The notes under the pieces: model-generated
Database searches by the model: none
Told to the model about the DNA's origin: nothing
The model's input: the letters and a program-made list of their open reading frames with translations, nothing else
Part shown: one piece after another, positions 22,510 through 32,155 of the stretch
Numbering within the stretch: the first letter of the stretch is position 1
Layout of the letters: each line of letters starts with the position of its first letter
Translations under genes and position numbers: made by a program
Assembly (NCBI GenBank): GCA_023548195.1
Contig: JAJHZJ010000694.1
Span: 3,874,501 to 3,938,500 of the forward strand
Direction of reading: 5' to 3'
Origin: Bettongia penicillata ogilbyi
Taxonomy: Eukaryota > Chordata > Mammalia > Diprotodontia > Potoroidae
DNA: 64,000 nt

Positions 22510-23757
22510 ATCCTCACAAAACCTTGGGTTCCAAACTTTCTCCCCCTCCATCCCCTCTGCCCACCCCAACACCCCAAGCAATCCAATTTTCCCTATCTCC
22601 AATCTGCCCTCTCCTCCGCCATCCCTCCCCTCTCTTGTCTCCATCCTCTCCCTTCTCCTGTAGGGCCAGATGACCCTCCACTCCCCATCAACTGCATGTC
22701 CCCCTTCCCAGTAGCAACAACAATACTAAACAGTTGTTCCCAAAACCCTGAGTTCCAAATTCTCCCCATCCCTCCCTCCCCACCCACTCCCCCTGCGAAG
22801 GCAGGCAACTCAACTTAGGCCATATCTGTGCAGTCTTGCAAATGACCTCCCCGATAGTCATGTTGTGTAAGACCAACTGAATTACCCTCCATCCTAACCC
22901 ACCCCCCATCATCTCCCCTCCGCCTCTCGATCCTGTCCCTCCCCAAGTGCTGACCCCAAATTGCTCCCTCCTCCCCCCGCCCTCCCCTCCATCACCCCCC
23001 TCCTGCCCATCTCTTTCTCCCCCACTCCCCTATACTGCAAGGTAGGCCTTCACACCAAAATGCGTGTGCATCTCATTCCCTCCCCCAGCCAAATGCGATG
23101 AGGGTAAACTTCCTATTTTTTTTTCTCAGCTCTCCTCTTCCTCCCTCCACCAAAAAGTCTCCTACTTGCCTCCTAAATGACATATAACTACCCCATTCCA
23201 TTTCACCCTCCCCCCTCCCACCACATCTCTCCCCCACCATCCACCCCAATCTCTTCCAAGACATGGTCCCATCCCACTCAACCCAATCTGTGCTCTCCGT
23301 CTCTGCATGTGCGTGCACGTGTGTATGTGTGCATGCGTGTACATGTGTGTGTATGGACCCACCAACCACCCAGACACTGAAAAGCTCCAAGAGCCACAAA
23401 CACTGTCTTTCCATGTAGGAATGCAAACAGTCCACTTCCGGCAAGTCCCCCAAGACCTCTCCCCGCTGTCCACCCCTCCATGCCCCTCTCTCACTCCTGC
23501 ACCTGAAAGTCAAACCTTCCCCTCAGCTCTGGTCCCCCCATCAAGAATGATTGAAAGTCCTCCATTTCACCGAAAGACCACATTTCCCCCCGAAGTACCA
23601 CACTCAGTTTAGCTGGGTAGGCGATTCCTGGCCTGAGTCCCAGTTCCCCCGACCTCTGGAACACCCCACTCCACGCCCTTCGATCCCCCAATGCAGAAGC
23701 CGCTAGATCCCGAGCCATCCCGATCCTACCTCCACAACAATGGAATTGCCTCTCTCT
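22510..23757 (-). other. Sense-strand A-to-G hypermutated tract in HAL1-C
   Basis: Against the aligned copies HAL1-A and HAL1-B, this tract differs chiefly by plus-strand T-to-C (sense A-to-G). Hand comparison of 23506-23766 with 14701-14960 gives about 49 T-to-C, 0 C-to-T, 1 A-to-G and about 9 other changes. In the next 260 bases (from 23767) T-to-C falls to about one. The tract starts after the microsatellite tail and ends sharply near codon 280 of ORF1. It covers the whole 3' UTR proper plus the last 88 or so codons. In protein this appears as Lys to Arg/Gly/Glu, Asn to Gly, Ile to Val/Met, Thr to Ala and Tyr to Cys. Confidence 0.85.
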
Positions 23758-24594
23758 AGCTGCTTGTAAGATTTTCTCCTTGACCTGGGAGTTCTGGAAT
23801 TTGGCCACAATGTTCCTAGGAGTTTCTCTTTTTGGATCTCTTTCAGGTGGTGATCGATGGATTCTTTCAATACTTATTTTGCCCTCTGGTTCTAGAATGT
23901 CAGGGCAGTTTTCCTCGATAATTTCATGGAAGATGATGTCTAGGCTCTTTTTTTGATCATGACTTTCAGGTAGTCCCATAATTTTTAAATTGTCTCTCCT
24001 GGATCTATTTTCCAGGTCAGTTGTTTTTCCCATGAGATATTTCACATTCTCTTCCATTTTTTCATTCTTTTGGTTTTGTTTGGTGATTTCTTGGTTTCTC
24101 GTAAAGTCATTAGACTCCATCTGTTCCATTCTAATTTTGAGAGAACTATTAAATTCAGTGAGCTTTTGAACCTCTTTTTCCATTTGGGTAATTCTGCTTT
24201 TGAAAGCATTCTTCTCCTCATTGGCTTTTTGAACCTCTTTTGCCAATTGAGTGAGCCTATTTTTCAAGGTGTTATTTTCTTCAGTATTTTTTTGGGTCTC
24301 CTTTACCAAGGTATTGACCTGTTTTTCATACTTTTCTTGCATCTCTCTCATTTCTCTTCCCAGCTTTTCCTCCACCTGTCCAACTTGCTTTTCAAAATCC
24401 TTTTTGAGCTCTTCCAAGGCCTGAGCCCACCCAACATCCCCCTGGGATGTCTGGGGTATTGAAGCCCTGCCCTCCACATCTTTCTCTGATGGCAAGAATA
24501 TGTCCTCGTCCTCGTCAGATCCAAAAGTCGGGATCATTTGCATCTGTTTGAAAAAACTCTCTGTAGTCGTATTTTTCTTCCCTTTTCTAGGCAT
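23491..24594 (-). CDS. HAL1-C ORF1 protein (L1 ORF1p-like RNA-binding protein), intact frame
   Basis: A 367-residue L1 ORF1-type protein, known in L1 as a trimeric RNA-binding and nucleic-acid chaperone that packages the element RNA in cytoplasmic particles. Residues 1-50 are polar with an acidic patch (GSDEDED, 25-31). About 55-185 forms heptad-rich coiled coil. The RRM signature ENRSRRDNLKIMGLPE lies at 195-210. The C-terminal domain spans about 255-355, with the conserved PRNIVAKF (259-266) and YPAKLS (326-331) segments. The ATG is the first in frame and matches the start of HAL1-B. The stop follows FDFQVQE. Residues 280-367 are altered by A-to-G changes and many conserved basic or asparagine positions are replaced, so binding activity is doubtful although the frame is open. 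There is no ORF2 downstream, so mobility would need L1 enzyme in trans. Confidence 0.85.
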   Translation of the reverse strand: MPRKGKKNTTTESFFKQMQMIPTFGSDEDEDIFLPSEKDVEGRASIPQTSQGDVGWAQALEELKKDFEKQVGQVEEKLGREMREMQEKYEKQVNTLVKETQKNTEENNTLKNRLTQLAKEVQKANEEKNAFKSRITQMEKEVQKLTEFNSSLKIRMEQMESNDFTRNQEITKQNQKNEKMEENVKYLMGKTTDLENRSRRDNLKIMGLPESHDQKKSLDIIFHEIIEENCPDILEPEGKISIERIHRSPPERDPKRETPRNIVAKFQNSQVKEKILQAARERQFHCCGGRIGMARDLAASALGDRRAWSGVFQRSGELGLRPGIAYPAKLSVVLRGEMWSFGEMEDFQSFLMGGPELRGRFDFQVQE

Positions 24595-25350
24595 TTTCCC
24601 AGCCAGTTACTTGACTTCTGAGATTCCTGTCCACCCCCGCCTAGATCAGCCCAGCTAGTGCTTGGGGTCTGAGATTCAAATGGGCTTTCCACGGCAGGCG
24701 CGGCTCCTATTCAATGTGAGGTTTAGTTCTGGTGCTGGGCTGGGGGCAGGGCCACCTCCCAGGCTCAGCTTCCTCAGGGGCTTTATGCAGAGACCTTCAG
24801 TAATGGAGCGGGTGGGGCAGGGCTGTCTCCCAGGCTCAGCTCCCTCAGGGGGTTTATGCTGAGACTCTCAGTAATGAAGATCCTGCCTGCTGCTGGGGGA
24901 GTCCCGGGCCGCTGCCGCAGCTGCTGCCTCCACCGCCGCCCCCGCCTCTGCCGCCACTGCTTCCTCCTGAGGGGGCCCGAGTCACAGAGACATCCCATTC
25001 CCCTTTCGGCCAGCCAGCCGTCTCTCTCACTGACCTGTAGCTTCTGTGGGCGGAGGGAATTTCCCGGCTGCCGGAGCTTCCCTCCCTGAAGCCTGCTTGG
25101 ATCAGCTTCTCTAGGGCCACAGCCAGGGCAGCACTGGGGTGGGGTCCGCTTTCTGCAGTGCGACGGACCCTGGGGACGGCTCTCCAGGGCTCTCTGGAAC
25201 GGAAATCTCTTCCACTCTGTTTCTGCACATCTTGCAGTGATCCAGAACTTCTGGGGAACTCTTCTTACATTAAATATATGGGCTGTGGGTTTGGAGCTTG
25301 TAAATGTGCGTCTTTCTACTCCGCCATCTTGGCTCTGCCCCGCCCCCCCC
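24595..25350 (-). promoter_or_regulatory. HAL1-C 5' UTR / internal promoter, CpG-rich
   Basis: The most GC- and CpG-rich stretch in the window. A YY1-like core (GCCATCTTGGC, 25323-25333) sits at the 5' end. A GCC/CTG-type trinucleotide-rich patch (24900-24965) and a duplicated 'cagggctgtctcccaggctc'-like segment (about 24735-24775 and 24815-24855) are present. A sense open frame of 190 codons (24783-25355) overlaps almost the whole UTR and begins just outside the element. Confidence 0.65.
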
Positions 25351-25366
25351 GTCAATACTTCTTTTC
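25351..25366. repeat. Perfect 16-bp target-site duplication (right)
   Basis: GTCAATACTTCTTTTC, identical to 22349-22364. Confidence 0.95.
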
Positions 25367-26241
25367 AAGACTTTCTTTTCCTCATTGACTTTTTGAACCT
25401 TTTTTGCCATTTGGGTTAGTCTATTATTTTTTAGGTGTTATTTTCTTCAACATTTTGCCATTTACTCATTTTTCACAATTTTCCTACTTCACTCTCATTT
25501 CTCTTCCCAATTTTCCATCTACTTCTCTTACTTGATTTTCAAAATACTTTTTGAACTCTTCCATGGCCTTTGACCAATTTATACTTTTCTTGAAGGTTTT
25601 GGATGTAGGAATTTTGATTTTGTTGTCTTCTTCTTGTTGTGTTTTGATCTTCCTTCTTACCAAAGTAAGATTTTACAGTCTGATATTTTTTCTGCTGTTT
25701 TCTCATTTTCCCAGTTAATTATTTTACTTTTTAGCTCTTTGTCAAGGTAGGACTCTACTTCTAGTGTGGGGTATTTTTGTCTAAGCATTTTCAGATATGC
25801 TTCTAGGGACCTGTAAATTTTCAGTTCTCTCAAGGTGGTATGATCAAAAGGTGGGTGTTTGCTCCTCTTCTGATCTGTAGTCTTATCTGTGAGTGACCTC
25901 TAGCACTCTTTTCTGCCTTGAAACTATGAGAATTCCCTTTTCACTGCTACCACACGTTCTGCCACACCAGCTCTCCTCTTCACCCCAGGACCACCACCCA
26001 GGACTGCCACCTAGATCAAAGCATGAGCAAAGCAAGAAAATCATGACTCAGCATGAGCAAAGAGATCCTTGCATGCCTCCTCTGATCAACTGCTTGATAC
26101 CCCACCATCTGTAGAATTAGAGCTACAGAAGCAGCCACTGCTGCTGCCCAACACTGCCCTTCCTTGGAGCTGGAACCAGATGGTTATCCTCTCTCACACA
26201 AGTTCAACAGACTGTTGCTACTTCTAGAATTCTCTAAGTGT

Positions 26242-27965
26242 ACCATTATATTATCTACATAGAGTGATAGTTTTGTTTCCTTAGTGACTATCCTAATTCC
26301 TTCAATTTCTTCTTTTTTCTCTTATTGCTAAAGCCAATATTTCAAATACAGTATGAATAATAGTGGTGATGATGGGCATCATTGTTTCAACTCTGTTCTT
26401 ATTGGGAATGCTTCTAGTTTATTCTTATTATGTATAATGCTTGTTGATTGTTTTAGATAGATACTGCTTATCAATTTAAGGACAACTTCATTTATTCCCA
26501 TGCTTTTTAGTGTTTGTAATAGGCATGGGTGCTACCAGAAGCTTTTTCTGCATCTATTGAGATAATCAAATTGTTTCTGTTAATTCTCTTATTGATACGG
26601 TTAATTATACTGATTGTTTTCCTAACATTGATCTAGCCCTGAATTCCTGGAATAAATTCCACCCAGCCATATTGTATTAACCTTGTGATAATTTGTTATA
26701 ATCTCTACTAATATTTTATTTGAAATTCTTGCATCAGTATTTCATAAGGAAATTGGTTCATAATTTTCTTTCTCTGTTTTGGCTCTTGCTGGTTTAGTTA
26801 TTAGCACCATATCTGTGTCATCAAAGAAATCTGGTACGACTCCTTTGTCATATATTTTTCCAAATAGTTTATATAATATTAGAATTAATTGTTCTTCAAA
26901 TCTTTGGTAGAATTCATTTATAAATCCATTTGACCCTAGGGATTTTTTCTTAGGGAGTTCAATAATGGCTTGTTCAATTTATTTTTTTAATGGGATTTTT
27001 CAAGTATTTGATTTCCTCTTGTGCTAATCTGGACTCTCTTTTTTTGTAAATATCCATTTCACTTAGATTGTAAGATTTATTGGTATACAGTTGGGTAAAA
27101 CAGCTTCTAATTGTTGCTTTAATTTCCTCTTCATTGGTGGTGAACTGACCCTTTTCATTTTTGATACTGGTAATTTGATTTCTTCCTTTCTTTAGTCAAT
27201 TTAACCAAAAGTTTGTATATTTTATTCTTTGCTTTCCCAAAAAAACAGCTCTTAGTTTTATTTATTGGTTCAATAGTTTTCTTTTAATTTTTATTAATCT
27301 TTCCTTTTGTTTTCAGAATTTCTAATTTGGTATTTAATTTTTTAAATATTATTTTTAATTTTTTTATTGCATGCTCTTCTCTTTTGTATTGTAGTCATTT
27401 AAACATTTAGTCATGTAGTCTACTACATTTAAACATGTAGTCTACTACATTTAAACATGTAGTCATTTAAACATTTTTAAATATCAAATTTCCTTTAAGA
27501 ACTGCTTTGGTGACATTCCAAAGTTTTGGTATGTTGTCCCATTGTCATTCTCTTTGGTGAAACCATTGACTATTTCTATGATTTGTTGTTTGACCCGCTA
27601 ATTCTTTAGAATTTCATTATTTAGTTTCCAACTAACTTCATTTTATCTTTTCATGGCCTTTTATTACATAATATACTGAAAATGATTGATTTAATATTTC
27701 TGCCTTTTTAATTTGATTGTGAGTGTTTTGTTCCCTAAAACATGGTCAATGTTTGTGGAGGTTCCACATGCCACTAAGAAAGATGTATATTACATTCTTT
27801 CCCCATTCAATTTTCTTTACAGGTCTATAATATCTAACTTTTCTAGAATTCTCTTTACCTCCTTCACTTCTTTCTTATTTTATAGTTAGATTCATCCAGT
27901 TATTAAACGGGGACTTTGAAGTCCCCTACTAGTATAGTTTTATCATCTATTTTTCCCCATAACTC
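26242..27965 (-). pseudogene. L1 ORF2 fragment (reverse transcriptase part)
   Basis: Minus-strand L1 ORF2 covering the segment after the endonuclease through much of the reverse transcriptase. The plus strand shows the familiar antisense signatures 'gcatctattgagataatca', 'aataatagtggtgatgatgg' and 'ttaattgttcttcaaatc'. It has no 3' UTR and ends abruptly at 26242 against HAL1-D, and at 27965 against plus-strand HAL1-E. Many stops. A 22-bp tandem repeat interrupts it at 27412-27472. Confidence 0.85.
27412..27472. repeat. 22-bp tandem repeat, nearly 3 copies
   Basis: CATGTAGTCTACTACATTTAAA occurs at 27412-27433 and 27434-27455, with a partial third copy from 27456. The unit contains a near-palindrome (ATGTAGTCTACTACAT). 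It lies within the L1 ORF2 relic and looks like local slippage or a short segmental duplication. Confidence 0.85.
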
Positions 27966-29145
27966 ATGGGAAGCTAATGACTCCATGAAATATCACAAAG
28001 CAATGAAACAAAATCAAAAGAATGAAAAAAAAAGAAAATGTGAAATATCTCATTGCCAAAATAACTGACTTGGAAAAATAGATCCAAAATAGATAATTTA
28101 AGAATTATTGAATGACCTGAAAATCATGATAAAAAATAGCCTATACTTTATCATTCAAGAAATTATGAAAGAAAACTGCTTTATATTTTAGAGTCAGAGG
28201 TTAAAATATAAATTGAAAATATCTATCAACCACCTCTTGAAAGAGATCCTAAAATGATAACTTCCAGAAATATTATAGCCAAATTACAAAGCTCCAAGGT
28301 CAATAAGAAACTGTTGAAAGCAGTTAGAAAGAAACAATTCAAATATTGTGGAGCTATAGTCAGGACAACACAAGAATTAATACCTTCTACATAAAAGGAT
28401 TGGAGAACATGGAATATAAAATTGTGGAAGACAAAAGAGCTAGGATTATAGCCAAGAATTGCCTACCCAGCAAGACTGAGTAGACTCCTTTGGAGCAAAA
28501 ATGGATATTCATTGAAAGGTGAGACTTTTAAGAATTCCTCATGAAAAGATCAGGGTTGAATAGAAATTTGACTTTCATATGCAAGATTGAAGATAAGCAT
28601 AAAAGTTAAACAGGAAAGATAAATCATAAGGGATTCAGTAAGGTTAAACCTTTTGCTTTCTGACATGAGAGGATGATATTTGAAATAAAAACTTCCTTCA
28701 TTATTAGGACAATTCAAAGGAGTATACATGGATGGCACAGGTATGAGTTGAATGTGATGGGATGATATTCAAAAAAATAAAATAAAATTAAGGACTGAGA
28801 AAGAAGAATGCCCTTGGAGAAGGGGAAAGGAAGAGGTAGAGTGGAGTAAATTATTTTGCAGTGGAAGGGAAGATAGGGAATATGAGGAGGGAACCATGTG
28901 CACCTTACTCTAATCAGAATTATCTCAAAGAGGAAATAGCATACACACTATGAGTTGAGAATAGAAATCTGTCTTAGCCTGTAGGAAATTAAGAGGGAAA
29001 ACAGATAAGATAATGGGAGGTTTATAGAAGGAAAGGCAGATTGGGGAGGTGTTAGTAAGAAGCAAAACACTTGAGGGTGGATGGGGTAAAAGGAAAAAGA
29101 GAATGGAATAAACAGGGAGGAAATAGGATGGAGGAAATGCAGGTA
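27966..29145 (+). mobile_element. HAL1-E: 5'-truncated old HAL1 (ORF1 distal part and 3' UTR)
   Basis: Starts inside ORF1 at the equivalent of MEANDFM and continues through ENRS-region remnants, the C-terminal domain (near 28430-28580) and part of the purine-rich 3' UTR, with frequent stops and indels. It lacks a clear A tail because L1 sequence begins at about 29146. Its orientation is opposite to HAL1-A, -B, -C and -D. Confidence 0.75.
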
Positions 29146-30224
29146 GTAATCAAAACTGAAAAAAAAAATTATAGCAATAGTCTCTGATAAGGGCCCCATT
29201 TCTCAGATATCTAGAAAACAGATTTAAATTTATTAAAATAAGAGACATTCTCCAATTGACAGTCAAAGGATAAGAATAGGTAGTTTTCAGAACAAATAAT
29301 TAATGCTATGAATGGAATATATATGGAATAAAAAAGCTCTAAATCACTATTGATCAGAGAAATGTTGATTACAATAATTCTCAAGTACTACCTCACACCT
29401 ATCAGATTGGTTAATATAATAGAAAAGGAAAAAGACAAATGTTGGATGTGATATAGAAAAATTGAGACACTAATGCACTGTTGGTGGAGTTGTGAACTGA
29501 TTCAACTATTTTGGAGAACAATCTGGAACTATAAAACCATGTATATACCCTTTGAGCCAGTAACACTACTGCTAGGTCTATGTTCCCAAAAGATTAAAAA
29601 AGATAAGACCCTATCTGTACAAAAATATTTATAGCAACTCTTTTCTGGTGGCAAACAATTGGAAATTAAGGGGAAGTCCATCATTTGGGGAATGGCTAAA
29701 CAAGTTGTGGCATATGATTATGATGGAATACTATTATATGCAATAAATGAGAAGCAAGATGCTCTTAGAAAAACCTGGAAAACCTCACATGAACTGAGGC
29801 AAAATAAAATGAACAGAACCAGGAGAATATTGTACAGAGTAACAGTTATATTGTAAGATGATCAACAGTGAATAACTTTGCTATTCTCAGCAATGCAATG
29901 ATCCAAGACCAAGATCCAAGATCCAAATCTGAAGAACTTAATGATGAAAAATGCTATCCGTCCCCAGAGGAAAAAAATGATGGAGTCTAAATGCAGAACA
30001 AAGCATACATTTTAACATTTTATTTTCCTGGTTTTTCTGTTATTTCTTTCACAATATGACTAATATTGAAATATGTTATGCTTGACTGCACATGAGTAAG
30101 TATCAAATTATTTGTCTTCTAAATTATGGGGAGAAGGGGAAAAAGAGGATGTGGAACTCAAAATTTTTAAAAATGAATGTTAAAATTTGTTTTTACATGA
30201 AATTGGTGAGAAATAAAATACCAG
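29146..30224 (+). mobile_element. L1 LINE 3' end
   Basis: ORF2 C-terminal relic followed by the 3' UTR. It includes the 'cactgttggtggagttgtga' signature and 29659-29856, reading NWK(L)..SIIWGMAKQVV...NEKQDALRKTW, which corresponds to the L1 ORF2 C-terminus. It ends with AAATAAAATA at about 30224. Inserted in, or recombined with, the end of HAL1-E. No duplication found. Confidence 0.8.
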
Positions 30225-31789
30225 GAAGGTTAAGAGCTAGGATTATAAACCAAGTCTTTCCAACTCTTAAGTATTGTTAATTTTGCCATTTACTGTATTA
30301 TTATGAAAAAATGGTAATGACAAACTATATTTCTGTTTTAAGAGAAAGGTTAGATGAATAAGAAAGCTTTTTTAGTTCTTGAACTTGGTTTTCACCATGT
30401 AACTTTTTATAAGATCAGAATGTAAAAATACCTAACTGATAAGAGATAATTTTTGGAAGGGTTATTTCCCTTCTTTGCTTATATTACTTATGTCTCAATT
30501 TGCTTCCTTCTGTGTGGATAAGCAAGAGTTGACTTTGTATATGGTAAAATAAATTTTAAGGTAGAGGGGAATGGCATGGTTAAAAAAACCCTAATTCCTC
30601 TGCCATCCTTTTTGTTCATTTTTATGCTGTTTAGAATTTGAGATATTAAAAAAGCAGCTCCTAAAACCACAAAAGGGCATCAACCAAAATCGTTGATAAG
30701 CTATGGAGATGGAGGCGGTGGAGCGACCAATATGATGCTATCATTAGACTCAGTATCTGGCTGACCCAAGTCCTTCATTTTGATTTTCCTAATAAAGAAA
30801 TGAGTTCACGTTTCCTCCCTCCCTGCTGAGCTTCTGCTCAATCTGAAGATTACATGAAAAAAATTTCCCAGTCTTTCCACACCTTAGGACCTGACAAATT
30901 TCACTTCTCAAATGCTCCATTCCAGATGTGGAGGTTTCCACTGGAGCCCAGCTGAACATGAACTTGCCCCCACAAAGAACTTAATGCTGTTACCATCAGA
31001 CCTGCAAGTTGCCTTCGAAACTGGCAGTACTACTTTATCATTTTGTTTCCCCATGGTAAATTCCAACTATGCCCTTGCATTGCTGTGACCACCTGTTCTC
31101 CCACACCTGTTTCAATTTATAAACCATATGTTTCAGTCACAGTCGAGAAACACGGTAGACATGATGCGATTTCTCATAAATATTTCATAAATTTGCTGCT
31201 CTCTGCACTTCAAAATAATATGAAGGCATTGATTTTACTGAAAACCTCAACAGAGACTGGGTATTCATCCTTTATTACCATCATTCCTTAGGCAAAGAGA
31301 TATAAAGCTCAGTGAATCATAAAATAACCCATATTGGGACCAGGGTAGCACTGCTAAGTATTTGCGCTATCATGCCAAAGTGAACCCTGCTGTGATATAA
31401 GGTAAAGAAATACAAAAGAAATAATTTGGTTTATAATGTGAAGGAGTTTATAAAAACCAGTAAAAAAGATAATTTACACTGCCATAATGGAATAAAAGAG
31501 TAGCATCTAACAGGACAATCACATGTTCACCAAGGGAAATGATATTTTTGATGTTAGGTTGATATTTAGATTTATGAAATCTAAATTTTTCCCTTAGGAA
31601 GTATTTGAATAAAGCAAACTTTCAACAACATAGTATAGATAAGGCAGTGTGGTCTATTGGAAATATTTCTGGACTTAGATTCAGCAGACATTTTTAGAAT
31701 AGTAACTTGATTGGATATTACTGTAAAAAAATGCTTGATTTTATAAGATTTTTATTGTATAATTTATTGTGTAACAATATGTTTTGCAT
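30225..31789. other. Gene-free DNA, mostly unique
   Basis: No recognised gene. A fragment of a MIR-like SINE ('ggcagtgtggtctattgg') lies at about 31645-31695. The 82-codon open frame at 31043-31291 has no recognisable domain. Confidence 0.6.
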
Positions 31790-32155
31790 TATTATATAAT
31801 TTATCCTCCTGATTCTACTTATTTCATTCTTTACTAGCTTATAGAAGTCTTAAAAATTGTGGATTTCATAATATTGGTGTTATAGTCAAAACTGATGTTC
31901 TGGCTTCTTTCACTTCTTTTTGCATCAGTTCACATGAGCCCATGTATCTTTGAAATCATCTCTCCTCCCCCTAATTTCTAGTAGTTTAATAGTATTGCAT
32001 CATATTTATATGCCACATTCAGGTCCCAATGATGGGTATCTCCTCAGTCTCCAGTTTCTACCCCCACAAAAAGCTGCTATACTTATTTTTTTGTACATAT
32101 AAGACCTTTTATTCCTTCATTGTTGAATTATACGTCTAATGGTGGTAAGAGCTGA
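31790..32155 (-). mobile_element. L1 3'-end remnant, worn
   Basis: Contains the antisense L1 tail signatures 'gcatcagttcacatgag', 'atgatgggtatctcctcag' and a 'ttttttgtacatataagacc' block. The first 90 bases repeat the 'ctgattctacttatttca' block, suggesting two overlapping fragments. Confidence 0.6.

Larger units (their letters stand above)
22365..25350 (-). mobile_element. HAL1-C: full-length young HAL1 with intact ORF1
   Basis: A complete 2986-bp minus-strand HAL1: 5' UTR 24595-25350 starting with a G-run then GGCAGAGCCAAGATGGCGG, ORF1 23491-24594, 3' UTR 22500-23490, and a tail containing a GATA/AATA microsatellite and A-rich end (22365-22500). It has exact 16-bp flanking duplications and an uninterrupted ORF1, making it the youngest HAL1 here. 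Its 3' part carries extreme sense-strand A-to-G divergence (see the separate entry). Confidence 0.92.
21658..25706 (-). pseudogene. HAL1-D ORF1, split and decayed
   Basis: ATG at 25704-25706 (MRKQQKK..., basic as in other copies), proximal part to 25351, then distal part 22364-21658 after the HAL1-C insertion. Open C-terminal remnants at 21658-21897 and 21708-21929 contain the YPAKVSI/PSKSEYNIS equivalents of the C-terminal domain and end FNFQIQE-stop. Many stops and frameshifts. Confidence 0.7.
20715..26241 (-). mobile_element. HAL1-D: old HAL1 split by the young HAL1-C
   Basis: Pieces 20715-22364 (3' UTR and ORF1 distal part) and 25351-26241 (ORF1 proximal part and 5' UTR) form one minus-strand HAL1 interrupted at 22364/25351. 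The divergence from other copies is high. Its 5' UTR resembles that of HAL1-1 ('aggtccctag', 'gtggtggtcctggg' segments). Its 5' end lacks the CCAAGATGGC start and abuts L1 ORF2 at 26242, so it is truncated or rearranged there. Confidence 0.75.

Noticed and set aside
22510..23757. APOBEC-type hypermutation or GC-biased gene conversion as explanation
   Set aside because: APOBEC would give sense G-to-A, whereas A-to-G is seen. Biased conversion would raise A-to-G and T-to-C alike on the sense strand, whereas the change is one-sided.
24595..25350. CpG-rich block resembling a gene promoter/CpG island
   Set aside because: It lies exactly between the L1-type 5' terminus and the ORF1 start of HAL1-C, so it is the element's own 5' UTR. 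No host exon follows.
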